Positions 35,387 to 46,521 of a stretch of DNA of 64,000 bases are shown here, piece by piece (position 1 is the first letter of the stretch; each line of letters starts with the position of its first letter). Both the position numbers and the translations under genes were made by a program. The DNA is taken from assembly GCF_001618955.1 (NCBI RefSeq), contig NZ_LVYV01000054.1, forward strand, positions 1-64,000. The letters are read 5' to 3'. Source of the stretch: Tardiphaga robiniae. Its GTDB lineage: Bacteria; Pseudomonadota; Alphaproteobacteria; Rhizobiales; Xanthobacteraceae. The notes beneath the pieces are model-generated. The model searched no databases and was not told the origin of the DNA. It saw nothing but the letters and a program-made list of their open reading frames with translations.

Positions 35387-36229
35387 ATGCAGGCGACCAC
35401 GCTGTTCCAGGGCAACGCGATCACCGTCACGGACTATCGCTGTACGGCGGGCCCGGACGACCAGCCGTTTTCCGAACAGCACGCCGGCCATTCGCTCTCC
35501 TATGTTCGCAAGGGCAGCTTTGGCTGTCGCTGCCGCGGGCAATCGCACGAACTCATCGCCGGCGCGCTGCTGATCGGGCACCCCGGAGACGAATATACCT
35601 GCCATCACGAGCATCATGGCTGCGGCGACGAGTGCCTATCCTTCGCCTTCGCGCCCGAACTGGTCGAGACGATCGGCGATGCCAGGACCATCTGGCAGCA
35701 AGGGGCCTTAGCGCCGCGCGCCGAATTGATGGTGCTTGGCGAGCTCGCGCAGGCCAGCGCGGAGGCGCACAGCGATCTCGGGCTCGACGAGATCGGTCAT
35801 GCGTTTGCCGCGCGTTTTGTCGACGTCGTGTCGGGCGAGCCACGCAGGCGTGTGAACGGCAATGCACGGGACCGCCGGCGCGCGGTCGAGGCCGCACTGT
35901 GGATCGACTTCCATGCGAGCGAGGAGATCGATCTCGATGCGGTCGCCCGTCAGGCCGGATTGAGTCCGTTTCATTTCCTGCGCCTGTTCCGGAATGTGCT
36001 CGGCGTGACGCCGCACCAGTATCTGGTGCGCGCGCGGCTGCGGCGGGCCGCAAACCTGCTGGTCGAGAAAGACCGCGCCATCACCGACATCGCCTTCGAT
36101 GTCGGCTTCGGCGATCTCTCGAATTTCGTCCGCAGCTTCCATCGCGCTGCCGGCGTCTCGCCCCGCGCCTTCAGGCAGGCCTCGCGCGGCGACCGCAAGA
36201 TTTTCCAAGAACGGCTGGCCGTGCACTGA
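35387..36229 (+). CDS. AraC-family transcriptional regulator
   Basis: 280 aa. An N-terminal cupin-like sensing domain is rich in His and Cys ([14 protein letters not shown]). The C-terminal pair of AraC helix-turn-helices has [20 protein letters not shown] and [20 protein letters not shown]. The His/Cys cluster could bind a metal, but this is inference. It may control its neighbours: the alkyltransferase nine bases upstream or the SRPBCC pair downstream. Confidence 0.87.
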   Translation: MQATTLFQGNAITVTDYRCTAGPDDQPFSEQHAGHSLSYVRKGSFGCRCRGQSHELIAGALLIGHPGDEYTCHHEHHGCGDECLSFAFAPELVETIGDARTIWQQGALAPRAELMVLGELAQASAEAHSDLGLDEIGHAFAARFVDVVSGEPRRRVNGNARDRRRAVEAALWIDFHASEEIDLDAVARQAGLSPFHFLRLFRNVLGVTPHQYLVRARLRRAANLLVEKDRAITDIAFDVGFGDLSNFVRSFHRAAGVSPRAFRQASRGDRKIFQERLAVH

Positions 36230-36264
36230 GTAGCTTGCCGTCCTGATCAACCGGGAGGCACAGC

Positions 36265-36666
36265 ATGGCATCGATTCACAAAGAGATTTTCCTCGGCGCA
36301 TCGGCCGACGATGTCTGGTCCGCACTGGCCGACTTCGGCGCGCTGCACACCCGGCTGGTGCCGGGCTTCGTCACCGACACCAAGCTGGACGGCGACGCGC
36401 GCATCGTGACGTTCGCCAACGGCTCCATCGCACGCGAAAGACTGGTCGATTGCGACCACGACCGACGGCGCCTCGTCTATGCCATCGTCAACGAGCGCAT
36501 CACCCAGCACAGCGCATCGGCACAGGTATTTGCCGATGGACCCGCCCGCTGCCGGTTTGTCTGGACGGCCGACGTGCTACCGAATGAGATCGCGCCTTAC
36601 ATGAGTGAGCAGATGGATCTCGGCCTGGCGGCGATGCAGACCCAGTTCGGGAAAGCCGCGCGATGA
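36265..36666 (+). CDS. SRPBCC-family protein
   Basis: 133 aa, one START/Bet v1-like domain (SIHKEIFLGASADDVWSALADFG at the N-terminus, then a helix at the C-terminus). Such proteins bind hydrophobic ligands or serve as cyclases or stress proteins; the ligand is unknown. GGGAGG precedes the ATG. Its stop overlaps the next start in ATGA (36663-36666), so the two genes are coupled. Confidence 0.8.
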   Translation: MASIHKEIFLGASADDVWSALADFGALHTRLVPGFVTDTKLDGDARIVTFANGSIARERLVDCDHDRRRLVYAIVNERITQHSASAQVFADGPARCRFVWTADVLPNEIAPYMSEQMDLGLAAMQTQFGKAAR

Positions 36667-37235
36667 CTGCATCGTTTCTCGATGCGCTCGCAGCGGACGG
36701 CCCTGCCCCGGATCGCATCGGCCAGATGGATCTCTATGGCTGGCTGATTGGCGCCTGGGATCTCGATGTGGTCAGGTATATGCCGAACGGCGGAGAGCGC
36801 CGGCGCAAGGGCGAATGGCATTTCGGCTGGGTGCTGGAAGGCCGCGCCATCCAGGACGTCTGGATCGTGCCGCCGCGCGGCCAGTTGCGCGACGGCGACG
36901 CCGCAGCAAATGCCTACTCGTATGGAAGCACGCTGCGGATCTACGACCCGCGTATCGATGCCTGGCAGATCCAGTGGACCGATCCCGTGATGCAGAATTT
37001 TCTCACCATGACCGGCCGCAGGCACGGCGACGACATCATCCAGCTCGGCCGCGACAGTGAAGGACGCCCGATCCGCTGGAGCTTCTCGCAGATCACGCCG
37101 CGCTCGTTTCTGTGGCGCGGCGAGACCTCGCATGACGACGGCGCGACGTGGCGGCGCGACGTGGAATTTACTGCAAGACGCTCGAGCCAGGCTGGACACT
37201 CGAGCCGAACAGAGCCGAAATCAGGAATGCGCTGA
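36663..37235 (+). CDS. Conserved hypothetical protein coupled to SRPBCC gene
   Basis: 190 aa, soluble, no signal peptide. It has a lipocalin-like run of strands (LIGAWDLDVVRYMPNGGERRR, YGSTLRIYDPRIDAWQIQWTDP) similar to DUF1579-like proteins. I do not recognise a function. The coupling with the SRPBCC gene suggests a shared small-molecule task. The C-terminal 20 residues are Ser/Arg-rich and likely disordered. Confidence 0.7.
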   Translation: MTASFLDALAADGPAPDRIGQMDLYGWLIGAWDLDVVRYMPNGGERRRKGEWHFGWVLEGRAIQDVWIVPPRGQLRDGDAAANAYSYGSTLRIYDPRIDAWQIQWTDPVMQNFLTMTGRRHGDDIIQLGRDSEGRPIRWSFSQITPRSFLWRGETSHDDGATWRRDVEFTARRSSQAGHSSRTEPKSGMR

Positions 37236-37270
37236 GCGAGTGAGTGGAGACCGCAACCGTGCCGTAGAGT

Positions 37271-37753
37271 TCAGGATTGCTCTTCAGATTCATCGTTGCC
37301 TTCCAGTTTTTTTTGCAACGCTGTGATGACCTGGTGGACTGTCTTGATGTCCTTGAGCAAGAGCCCGTCCGAAAGGTTGTTGATCCACGGAGTCTGCAAG
37401 CGCATTGAAGCGTCGAAAGCCTGTCTTCCCTTGTCGGTCAGAATGACAAGTTGCGCCCGGCGATGATGCGGGTTGGTCTCGAATGCGACAAGCCCCTCCT
37501 CATGCAGGTCGTTAACGATCCGCTGCACGTTTTGGCGATTGGCGCCGAGGTCGCGAGCAAGCCACGCCACCGGCTGAGGGCGTTCGGCAGTGATGATAGC
37601 GCCAAGGATCTGCCAGCGGGCGCTCGTCAGGCCTAGCTCGGCGACCAGCCTGTCTCCCGCGGCGAGCATTCGGCTGTTGAGCCGGAACAGGTCGAGAATG
37701 AGATCGGTCAAGGCATCGCCGGCAGGTGTTCGCTTACTGTTTCGCATTGTCAT
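37271..37753 (-). CDS. MarR-family transcriptional regulator
   Basis: 160 aa winged helix-turn-helix protein (SARWQILGAIITAERPQPVAWLARDLGANRQNVQRIVNDL is the DNA-binding part; HHRRAQLVILTDKGRQAF is the wing). It is divergent from the monooxygenase gene, with the strong palindrome at 37763-37786 between them, so it probably represses both directions and lets go on binding a phenolic or oxidant signal. The gene starts at 37753 or at the internal ATG 37747. Confidence 0.88.
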   Translation of the reverse strand: MTMRNSKRTPAGDALTDLILDLFRLNSRMLAAGDRLVAELGLTSARWQILGAIITAERPQPVAWLARDLGANRQNVQRIVNDLHEEGLVAFETNPHHRRAQLVILTDKGRQAFDASMRLQTPWINNLSDGLLLKDIKTVHQVITALQKKLEGNDESEEQS

Positions 37754-37762
37754 CCTATCTCT

Positions 37763-37820
37763 ATATTGACATTATGATGTCAATATATTATGTATCTATC
37801 TTACCATATTGACACTATGA
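37763..37820. promoter_or_regulatory. MarR operator and overlapping promoters
   Basis: ATATTGACAT-TATG-ATGTCAATAT (37763-37786) is a perfect 10-bp inverted repeat. Each arm contains a TTGACA hexamer, one on each strand, as expected for -35 boxes. A second partial site, ATATTGACACTATGA (37806-37820), repeats the left half at 43 bp, about four helical turns. AGGAGG at 37827-37832 is an ideal ribosome-binding site for the next gene. Confidence 0.75.
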
Positions 37821-37838
37821 AACCATAGGAGGTCGTTT

Positions 37839-38207
37839 ATGTCGCGTATGCGTCCACTTGATCCTGCCTTCCCGATCGACCGTCAGATCGCCATCGATGC
37901 CAATTCTGTCGTGCTCGTAAACATCTTCACGCTCGACAAGGTAGACGAACAGACCTTCCTCGACGCCTGGCAAGCCGATGCGGCGTTCATGAAGCTACAG
38001 CCGGGCTTCATCTCGACACAGCTTCACCGCGCGCTTGGCGAAAGCCCTACCTATCTGAACTGTGCCGTCTGGGAATCGACCTCCGACTTCCGAGCTGCGT
38101 TCACGCATCCGGAGTTCAGGGCAAAGCTGTCGAGCTATCCGTCCTCGGCCGTTGCTTCCCCGCACCTGTTCCAGAAGGTTGCAGTGCCAGGCATCTGCGT
38201 CGGGTAA
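37839..38207 (+). CDS. Antibiotic biosynthesis monooxygenase (ABM) domain protein
   Basis: 122 aa. The dimeric ferredoxin-like fold is recognisable from VVLVNIFTLDKVDEQTFLDAWQADAAFMKLQPGFISTQLHRAL and LNCAVWESTSDFRAAFTHPEF. Members include quinol monooxygenases and heme-degrading enzymes; the exact reaction cannot be read. It sits directly downstream of the MarR operator with a perfect AGGAGG, so it is the main regulated gene. The membrane-protein gene follows after 21 bp. Confidence 0.85.
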   Translation: MSRMRPLDPAFPIDRQIAIDANSVVLVNIFTLDKVDEQTFLDAWQADAAFMKLQPGFISTQLHRALGESPTYLNCAVWESTSDFRAAFTHPEFRAKLSSYPSSAVASPHLFQKVAVPGICVG

Positions 38208-38228
38208 CCGAGCGAGCGGAAAGAAAAC

Positions 38229-38675
38229 ATGACCAAGATCATCCATCCGGTCGCAGGCACGATCGCACTCCTCACGATTGCGATCTTCTGGCTTTCGACG
38301 GTCTTTAGTGAGCTCTTGGCACCTCCGGCGATCGTGGTCGCGGTGAAGACGGCCATACCATGGGGCTTTCTGCTGCTCGTTCCGGCGCTGATGGCAGCGG
38401 GAGGCTCAGGCTTTGCCGTGGCAAATGGGCGCCGGGCTGGTCTGGTTGGCGCGAAGATCAAGCGCATGCCGCTGATTGCTGCCAACGGTATCCTGGTTTT
38501 GATTCCTTCTGCGCTATTCCTCGCGTCCAAGGCGAAGGTGTCCGAGTTTGATGCCACTTTTTACGTGGTGCAGGCGCTCGAACTGGCTGCGGGTGCAGCC
38601 AACATCACGTTGCTCGGCCTGAACATGCGTGATGGGTTCAAGATGAAAAATCGACTCCGCCACCGGCTCGCATGA
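38229..38675 (+). CDS. Four-helix membrane protein of the MarR cassette
   Basis: 148 aa with about four hydrophobic segments (near residues 8-26, 38-58, 78-98 and 112-132) and a basic C-terminus KMKNRLRHRLA. The function is not recognised. It lies 21 bp behind the ABM gene and is likely under the same MarR operator; handling of a quinone-like or toxic compound together with the ABM enzyme is a reasonable guess. Confidence 0.68.
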   Translation: MTKIIHPVAGTIALLTIAIFWLSTVFSELLAPPAIVVAVKTAIPWGFLLLVPALMAAGGSGFAVANGRRAGLVGAKIKRMPLIAANGILVLIPSALFLASKAKVSEFDATFYVVQALELAAGAANITLLGLNMRDGFKMKNRLRHRLA

Positions 38676-38711
38676 GCACTCAAGGCAGCACAAAAGCCAA
38701 CTCATCCAAGC

Positions 38712-40157
38712 TCACGACAGCACGGGCCGAACTTCTGGCACGGGGCCAGCCTTCGGTCCCCACGGCGTCAGCAGCACGCTGAGTGCCGACAGCACGCCGA
38801 GCAGCACCATGGACGCCGCCGCGAGCCAGAAAAAGCTTGTGGCCGAGGCATCGATAGACAGCAACCACCAGCCTCCAACGCTGACGAAGACCAGCCGTGC
38901 GGTTTGCGCTAGCACCGGGCCGAGCACCTTGGCGGCGCCCTGCGAGGCAAAATAGGCCACCGTGGACAGCCCCAGAAAGGCATACATTGGCGCACAGGTG
39001 GCCAGATAGGTCCGGCTTGCCGCGCGTACACCGGCATCATTGGTGAACAGACTGACCCAGGCATCGGGGAAGATCGCGATCAGTGTGCCGAGCAGACCGA
39101 CAACACCGAAGGCGATCACGCTGCCAGTCCAGGTCACGCGGCGCGCACGCGCGATGCGGCCAGCGCCGATTGCCATGCCGACAATCGGCACCGAGGCGAT
39201 ACCCACCGCGAAAGCCAGCGTGCTCAGCATGAATTCGAGCCGCGCACCGATGCCGTAGCCAGCCAGCACCGCGGTGCCGTATTGCGCCAGCATATGGGTG
39301 AAAATCAGGAGAGTCAGAACGCCCTGTAGCGGATTGAAACAGGCGATGGCACCCACTTTCAGAATATCGAAGAACATTCCGCGCTGAATGCGAAAGCCCT
39401 TGATCTGAGGCCGGACTCGCGCACGACCGGAAAAGACATACCAGCCCATGACGCCTGTGCCGATCGTGAATGCAATCAGCGTGCCCGCCGCGACGCCGGG
39501 CATGCCGAATTGCGGGATCGGACCGAAGCCGAGGCCCAGCACGCCACCGAGAACCACTTGCAAGGCGGCCCCCGCCATCTGCATGGCGGAGGGCATCTTC
39601 ATGTTGCCGGTACCGCGCAGGATCGCCGCGAAGGTATTCAGCAGCCACGGGATCACGCCACCAGCGAAGAAGACGGTGATGTAGCCCTGCGCCTGGCTCA
39701 GCACATTGCCGCGGCCACCAAGCAGTTGCAGCAGCATGGAGCCGAAGGTCAGCATGCCGACCGTGAAGGTGAGGCCGAAGCAGATGGCGATCAGCAGCGC
39801 ATGGCCCGCCAGCGTATCGGCGCGCGCGCGGTCGCCGGCGCCGAGCGCGCGCGCGATGGCCGAGGACACGCCACCGCCCATGGCGCCGCCGGACATGGTC
39901 ATGGTCAGCATCACGAAGGGAAACACCAGCGCCATCGCCGCCAATGCTTCGGTGCCGAGCCGGCCGACATAGGTGGTCTCGAAAATAACGACGACGGCGC
40001 CTGCCGTCAGCGCAACGACATTGGGCCAGGCCAGCCGCAGGATGGTCGGCAGAATGGGATGATCCAGCAGGGGGTTTTTGGCGGGCGCCTTCAGGCTCGG
40101 GAGCGGCTGCTTGTCGGCATCGACCAATCGGGGTTCGGCGACGACAGCGTCGGACAT
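38712..40157 (-). CDS. MATE-family efflux transporter
   Basis: 481 aa with about twelve membrane segments. The N-terminal tail carries a 40-residue soluble stretch before ILPTILRLAWPNVVALTAGAV. The signature MTMSGGAMGGGVSSAIARALGAGDRARAD and a second-half equivalent mark the NorM-like branch. Substrate is unknown, typically cationic drugs or secondary metabolites. Convergent with the MarR cassette. No regulator is adjacent. Confidence 0.87.
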   Translation of the reverse strand: MSDAVVAEPRLVDADKQPLPSLKAPAKNPLLDHPILPTILRLAWPNVVALTAGAVVVIFETTYVGRLGTEALAAMALVFPFVMLTMTMSGGAMGGGVSSAIARALGAGDRARADTLAGHALLIAICFGLTFTVGMLTFGSMLLQLLGGRGNVLSQAQGYITVFFAGGVIPWLLNTFAAILRGTGNMKMPSAMQMAGAALQVVLGGVLGLGFGPIPQFGMPGVAAGTLIAFTIGTGVMGWYVFSGRARVRPQIKGFRIQRGMFFDILKVGAIACFNPLQGVLTLLIFTHMLAQYGTAVLAGYGIGARLEFMLSTLAFAVGIASVPIVGMAIGAGRIARARRVTWTGSVIAFGVVGLLGTLIAIFPDAWVSLFTNDAGVRAASRTYLATCAPMYAFLGLSTVAYFASQGAAKVLGPVLAQTARLVFVSVGGWWLLSIDASATSFFWLAAASMVLLGVLSALSVLLTPWGPKAGPVPEVRPVLS

Positions 40158-40285
40158 GCATTCTCCCTGAGCTTCCGGTCTTGCCTGCCGGACACCTCGT
40201 TCCTAGCACCGATCGCGGACAATGCCATGCGCGACACACGCATGGGGGATGTTCGATTTGCACTGCAGTATCAAGGGTCGAGGCG

Positions 40286-41338
40286 CTAGCCGATCGACCA
40301 GATGAACGGGAGCGCACCACCTCGTGCCGGCGTCATCGCGATGGGTATATTGCGGCCGCATCCGGCGGCGAGGCCCTCGACCAGTCCCTGCAAGGCCTTC
40401 GCGCAGGCGGCATTGTTGTCAGCGACGCCATCCATCAGTTTCCAGCTCTGCTGCCGGATCTCGAACTGGCCCTCGGACTTGCTGATCTCCACGATGTCGT
40501 CCTGCGCTGCGAACAGAACGCCGAGGAATTCCGCGAAAGCCTTGGCGTCTCCGCGCTGCAGGCCGAAGTTTGCTGCGATCTCGTCGAAATACTGCATGCC
40601 GATCAGCTTGCCCGTGAGATGCAGCAGATAACCCGCATCGACCGGGCCGAACAGTTGAACCGCCACAGGCGTTGCGGTCCGCACATATTCCATGGCGTAG
40701 TTGCGATAGGCTTTTTCCAGCCGGGCTTTTGGCCAGCTATCGACGGGCAGCGCCGGCGCCTTCGCGGGATCGAACAACGGCGCTTCCAGATGGCGCGCGA
40801 ACACCAGACGCTGATCGATATCGAGATCGTGGTCGTATTCGCAGTAATAGCCTTCGAGCCCATCCTGGCCATCGACGCTCTGCTTGGTGCAGACGAAGCC
40901 CATGCGAGGATTGCCGAGCGACACGCCGTTATTGGCGTGCCAGCCGCGCAGCATCGCGCGGGAGACTTCGCCGGGCACACCGCAGATTGCCGTGCCACGC
41001 CAGATCCAGCGCGGCGATGGATAGCGAATCCAGGCCTTGCGATCGCTCTCATACATGTACTCGACTGACACGCCGCCGATCCAGTTCGAGAGATAGTGAT
41101 ACTGGGCCGCTGCGACCGCCGGCGGCAGGCCGGACAGACCGAGCTTCGCGAGGCCGGGCAGAAAGCGCTCCTGCTGCTGCCGGCGGAAGATGCGGAACAT
41201 GAATTCCGCGGCGTCTGCGGTGCCGCGGCGCGTGACCGTGGTCAGGATCAGACCAGTGAAATAGGCGTGATAGAGATCGGCAACGCTACGCCAGCGCGTC
41301 CATGTGGCTTCGTCGCTCGTATTTGTCGGTCCGGCCAT
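40286..41338 (-). CDS. Conserved hypothetical protein (unrecognised)
   Basis: 350 aa, soluble, no signal peptide or membrane helix. Aromatic-rich N-terminus (TWTRWRSVADLYHAYF). Segments such as WIRYPSPRWIWRGTAICGVPGEVSR and the C-terminal QFEIRQQSWKLMDG look conserved and enzyme-like, but I cannot name the family. It is preceded by 128 bp after the MATE gene and is divergent from the sorbosone dehydrogenase-like gene. Its codon use looks ordinary for the genome, so it is likely a real gene. Confidence 0.65.
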   Translation of the reverse strand: MAGPTNTSDEATWTRWRSVADLYHAYFTGLILTTVTRRGTADAAEFMFRIFRRQQQERFLPGLAKLGLSGLPPAVAAAQYHYLSNWIGGVSVEYMYESDRKAWIRYPSPRWIWRGTAICGVPGEVSRAMLRGWHANNGVSLGNPRMGFVCTKQSVDGQDGLEGYYCEYDHDLDIDQRLVFARHLEAPLFDPAKAPALPVDSWPKARLEKAYRNYAMEYVRTATPVAVQLFGPVDAGYLLHLTGKLIGMQYFDEIAANFGLQRGDAKAFAEFLGVLFAAQDDIVEISKSEGQFEIRQQSWKLMDGVADNNAACAKALQGLVEGLAAGCGRNIPIAMTPARGGALPFIWSIG

Positions 41339-41466
41339 CGTTTCTTCCCTGATTATTGGGAAGGACCATAGCCGCGCATCACTCCGGCTTCACATGAAAT
41401 TCATGCAGGGAGGTCGAACGTTCCTGCATTGGCCGCATTAGATCGTTTCAGTCACAAGGACATTCC

Positions 41467-42807
41467 ATGCGCCAGAAATTCCTGCTTTCCGCCTGTCTCG
41501 TCGCCCTGGCGCTTCCACTGGCCGGATGCAACGAGAAATCCACCATCGCATCCGGCGAGGATTTCGGACCGTCGCCGAAGCTTGTAGAGCCCAACAAGTC
41601 GCTTATTCCAACGGTCAATGTCTCCAAGGCCGTCGGGTGGCCCGCCGGTGCCAAGCCGAAGGCTGCGGAAGGCATGACGGTCAACGCCTTTGCTAAAGGC
41701 CTCGACCATCCGCGCACAGTCTATGTGCTGCCCAATGGCGATGTGCTGGTGGCAGAAAGCAATGCGCCGCCGAAACCGGAAGATGGCAAGGGCATCAGGG
41801 GCTGGGTCATGAAACTGGTGATGGGCCATGCTGGCGCTGGCACACCGACAGCAAATCGAATTTCGCTGCTGCGCGACGCGGACGGCGACGGCGTCGCCGA
41901 GACCAGGACAGCGTTTCTCGAAGGGCTCAACTCACCCTTCGGCATGGTGCTGGTGGGCGACGAATTCTTTGTCGCCAATGCCGATGCCGTCGTGAAGTTT
42001 CCCTACAGGACTAATGATACCAGGATCACAACGCCTGCCGTGAAGGTGGCTGACCTGCCCGGCGGCCCGATCAATCACCACTGGACCAAGGATCTCACGG
42101 CGAGCCCCGACGGCACCAAGCTTTACGCAACCGTCGGCTCCAACAGCAATGTCGGCGAGAACGGCATGGACGCCGAGAAGGACCGCGCCGCGGTGCTGGA
42201 GATCGATCGTACCAGCGGCGCCTCGCGCGTATTCGCGTCTGGCCTGCGCAATCCCAACGGCCCATCGTGGCAGCCGCAGAGCGGCACGCTCTGGGTCACC
42301 GTCAACGAGCGCGACGAGATCGGCAGCGACCTTGTGCCGGACTACATGACCTCGGTGAAGGATGGCGGCTTCTATGGCTGGCCCTACAGCTATTACGGTC
42401 AGCATGTAGATGTCCGCGTGCAGCCGCCGCGCCCTGATATGGTCGCCAAAGCCATCGCGCCGGATTACGCACTCGGCGCGCATACCGCGTCGCTAGGCCT
42501 GACCTTCAACACCGGCGATCTCTTCCCCGCGAACATGAAGGGGGGCGCCTTTGTCGGTCAGCACGGCTCGTGGAATCGGCGCCCGCAAAGCGGCTACAAG
42601 GTGATCTTCGTGCCCTTCACCGACGGCAAGCCCTCGGGCAAGCCGCAGGATGTGCTCACCGGCTTCCTCAATGACAGTGGCGAAGCGCAGGGCCGTCCGG
42701 TCGGCGTACGCATCGACAGCAAGGGCGCGCTACTGGTGGCCGACGATGTCGGCAATACGATCTGGCGCGTGACGCCGTCGGGCGCGAAGGCGGCGTCGCT
42801 GCAATAG
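41467..42807 (+). CDS. Sorbosone dehydrogenase-like lipoprotein (PQQ sugar dehydrogenase family)
   Basis: 446 aa with a lipoprotein signal, the lipobox LAGC at residues 18-21. The rest is a six-bladed propeller of the soluble sugar dehydrogenase/L-sorbosone dehydrogenase family ([53 protein letters not shown] and [16 protein letters not shown] are typical). It would oxidise an aldose or aldehyde sugar in the periplasm, probably with PQQ. It converges with galactarate dehydratase with one base between the stops. Confidence 0.83.
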   Translation: MRQKFLLSACLVALALPLAGCNEKSTIASGEDFGPSPKLVEPNKSLIPTVNVSKAVGWPAGAKPKAAEGMTVNAFAKGLDHPRTVYVLPNGDVLVAESNAPPKPEDGKGIRGWVMKLVMGHAGAGTPTANRISLLRDADGDGVAETRTAFLEGLNSPFGMVLVGDEFFVANADAVVKFPYRTNDTRITTPAVKVADLPGGPINHHWTKDLTASPDGTKLYATVGSNSNVGENGMDAEKDRAAVLEIDRTSGASRVFASGLRNPNGPSWQPQSGTLWVTVNERDEIGSDLVPDYMTSVKDGGFYGWPYSYYGQHVDVRVQPPRPDMVAKAIAPDYALGAHTASLGLTFNTGDLFPANMKGGAFVGQHGSWNRRPQSGYKVIFVPFTDGKPSGKPQDVLTGFLNDSGEAQGRPVGVRIDSKGALLVADDVGNTIWRVTPSGAKAASLQ

Positions 42808-42808
42808 A

Positions 42809-44353
42809 TCAGGTGACCGGCGCGGGGTTGAACAGCACCAGATCGTTGTGCAGACCCCACTTGTCCGCCCAGACCTGCTTGCGGCCACTGGCGACATCGA
42901 GGATCAGCTGGAACAGCTCCCAGCCGGCTTCCTCGATGGTCATCTCGCCGCTGGCAATGCGGCCGGCATCAAAATCGATCAGGTCCGACCAGCGTTTCGC
43001 CAGCTCAGTCCGCGTCGAGACCTTGATCACAGGCGCCTGCGCCAACCCATAGGGCGTGCCGCGTCCCGTGGTGAATATCTGCATCTGCATGCCGGCGGCG
43101 AGCTGCAGCGTGCCGCAGACGAAATCGCTTGCCGGTGTTGCTGCAAACAGCAGTCCCTTCGTCGTCGCGCGCTCACCCGGGCCAATCACGCCGCTGATCG
43201 CGCTCGAACCGGACTTGACGATGGAGCCCAATGACTTTTCGACGATATTGGCAAGACCGCCCTTCTTGTTGCCGGGCGTCGTATTGGCGCTGCGATCGGC
43301 GCCGCCCCGCGCCAGATAGGAATCGTACCAGTCCATCTCGCGTATCAGCGCACGGCCGACGTCCTCGTTGACGGCACGGCGCGTCAGCAACTCGATAGCG
43401 TCGCGCACTTCGGTAACTTCGGAGAACATCACCGTGGCGCCGGCGCGCACCAGGAGATCGCTGGCGAAGCCGAGCGCCGGATTGGCGGTCACGCCGGAAA
43501 ACGCGTCGCTGCCACCGCATTGCAGACCGATTACCAAATCGGACGCCGGGCAGGTCTCGCGCTTGCGCTGATTGAGAATTTTCAGCCGCGCTTCCGCCAT
43601 GGTGGTGATGGTATCCACCATATCGCCAAAACTCTGGTTACTCTCGTCCTGCAGCCGCATCATGCTGCCGGGATCGTCCTTCGGCAGCAAACGCTCCGGC
43701 GCGAGCTTCTCGCAGCCGAGGCCGACCACCATCACCTCGCCGCCGAAATTCGGATTGCGCGCGATGTTCTGCAGCGTCCGGATCGGGATATAGGCATCCG
43801 GCGCATTGATGGCGACGCCACAGCCATAGCCGTGAGTAACGGCGACGACGTCATCGACATTCGGATAGCGCGGCAGCAGCTCGGCCTTGATCTTCTTGAG
43901 CGCAAATTCGAGCGTACCGGCGACGCATTGCACCGAGGTGCTGATGGCGAGAATGTTCTTCACGCCGACGGATCCGTCGCGATTGCGAAAGCCTTCGAAT
44001 GTGTAATCATTCAGTGGCGGCTGCGGTTCAGGAACTGCGTTGGCGATCTCAAGGCTGTCGAGATCCGGCGCATCGGGCATATGGATGCGCGCTTCCTCGA
44101 CCCATTCGCCGGCCGAAATCATATCCAGGGCATAGCCAATGATTTCGCCGTAACGGATGATGGGCGCATCCTTGGCGATATCGGAGAGCGCCACCTTGTG
44201 ACCCTGCGGCACAAAGTTACGCAGTTCCAGGCCACCGGTCATCATGGTGCCCGCAGGCAGGCCAAAATCATTGACGATGATGGCGACATTGTCGCGCGCA
44301 TTCAGTTTGATGTAGCGCGGCGCATATGCATCTGCTGCCAGCGTGGTGGCCAT
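42809..44353 (-). CDS. garD: Galactarate dehydratase (UxaA family)
   Basis: 514 aa from ATG 44353 ([18 protein letters not shown]). N-terminal SAF domain (about residues 15-90), then the long dehydratase domain with [22 protein letters not shown] and the Cys/Gly-rich [15 protein letters not shown]. It removes water from galactarate to give 5-keto-4-deoxyglucarate. UxaA-type altronate dehydratase is the alternative; the length and the fused SAF domain fit GarD-like members. No other glucarate/galactarate pathway gene is adjacent. Confidence 0.82.
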   Translation of the reverse strand: MATTLAADAYAPRYIKLNARDNVAIIVNDFGLPAGTMMTGGLELRNFVPQGHKVALSDIAKDAPIIRYGEIIGYALDMISAGEWVEEARIHMPDAPDLDSLEIANAVPEPQPPLNDYTFEGFRNRDGSVGVKNILAISTSVQCVAGTLEFALKKIKAELLPRYPNVDDVVAVTHGYGCGVAINAPDAYIPIRTLQNIARNPNFGGEVMVVGLGCEKLAPERLLPKDDPGSMMRLQDESNQSFGDMVDTITTMAEARLKILNQRKRETCPASDLVIGLQCGGSDAFSGVTANPALGFASDLLVRAGATVMFSEVTEVRDAIELLTRRAVNEDVGRALIREMDWYDSYLARGGADRSANTTPGNKKGGLANIVEKSLGSIVKSGSSAISGVIGPGERATTKGLLFAATPASDFVCGTLQLAAGMQMQIFTTGRGTPYGLAQAPVIKVSTRTELAKRWSDLIDFDAGRIASGEMTIEEAGWELFQLILDVASGRKQVWADKWGLHNDLVLFNPAPVT

Positions 44354-44509
44354 CGCCTTGTCCTTCCCAAATCTGCCGGCATTCGCGCCAGTCTCGCTGC
44401 AGAGCAGTAGCACAAAAGATGACGGTGTCGCGCACTTGACCGACACGCTCTGCAGCCCGAATGATGATCTTGAAATGGGCCGGCGCGCCCGAATTCATGC
44501 AGAAATGGG

Positions 44510-45370
44510 ATGAACGTGCGTCTTTTCGTCTTCGGGCTCGGCTACAGCGCAAACCGCTTCATCGCGCAGCATGGCGGACAATTCACGGGGATTGCCGGCA
44601 CCATCCGCACGGCCGGCAAATCGGCGGCCTTGGCGCGAGCCCGCGATATCGAGACGCTCGTCTTCAACCCGGACGTCGCCGATCCCCGCATTGCCGATCG
44701 TCTCGCAAATGCCGATGCACTGCTCGTCTCGATCCCGCCCGGCGCAGATGGCGATCCCGTGTTGCATGCCTTCGGCGCGCGGATCGCCGCCAGCGGCATC
44801 CGCCGCATCGTCTACCTCTCCAGCGTCGGGGTTTATGGTGATCATCAGGGCGCGTGGATTGACGAAACTGCCCCGGTCTTCGGCGAGGGCCGGCGCAAGG
44901 CACGCATCGATGCCGAAGCCGGCTGGCGCGCCGTGGCTGGTGATCGCACCACGATCCTGCGCATCGCCGGTATCTACGGCCCCGGCCGCAATGCGCTGGA
45001 AAACCTCAAAGCCGGCAAGGCCCATCGCATCGTCAAGCCGGGCCAGGTGTTCAACCGCATCCATCTGGATGACATCGCGACGGCCATCGCTGCGGCCTTC
45101 AATTACGCGAAGACCGGCATCTGGAATCTGTGCGACGACGAGCCGGCACCGCCGCAGGACGTCGTGACATTCGCCGCATCGCTGATGGGAATCGCTCCAC
45201 CACCCGAGCAGAATTTCGATGACGCCGAGATGAGCCCGATGGCGCGCAGCTTCTATGCCAGCAGCAACCGCATCTCGAATGCACGGCTGAAACGCGAGCT
45301 CGGCGTGGAGCTCGCGTTTCAGACCTATCGCGAAGGCCTTACGGCGCTGTGGCAGCAGCGCGAGGTCTAG
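44510..45370 (+). CDS. NAD(P)-dependent SDR/epimerase-like protein
   Basis: 286 aa. The nucleotide-binding motif FGLGYSANRFI at the N-terminus is a variant of GxxGxxG. YLSSVGVYGD (SxxxY region) and NLCDDEPAPPQDVV follow as in the YeeZ-like atypical SDR group. The lysine of the usual YxxxK is not apparent, so oxidoreductase activity is uncertain. Start ATG 44510 lies 156 bp from garD, divergent. Confidence 0.78.
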   Translation: MNVRLFVFGLGYSANRFIAQHGGQFTGIAGTIRTAGKSAALARARDIETLVFNPDVADPRIADRLANADALLVSIPPGADGDPVLHAFGARIAASGIRRIVYLSSVGVYGDHQGAWIDETAPVFGEGRRKARIDAEAGWRAVAGDRTTILRIAGIYGPGRNALENLKAGKAHRIVKPGQVFNRIHLDDIATAIAAAFNYAKTGIWNLCDDEPAPPQDVVTFAASLMGIAPPPEQNFDDAEMSPMARSFYASSNRISNARLKRELGVELAFQTYREGLTALWQQREV

Positions 45371-45389
45371 GCAGCGAGTGATCTGCGGA

Positions 45390-46478
<1,089 letters not shown>

Positions 46479-46483
46479 CTAGA

Positions 46484-46508
46484 TGATATAATCTGCACGC
46501 ACTTATCA
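46484..46508. promoter_or_regulatory. Possible LysR-type box (AKR/LysR pair)
   Basis: TGATA (46484-46488) and TATCA (46504-46508) form an inverted repeat with 15 bases between, 14 bases before the LysR start. ATAA and TTAT within it give an 11-base spacing. It is weaker than the box at 6099-6115. Confidence 0.3.
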
Positions 46509-46521
46509 GCCGGATTCATGA

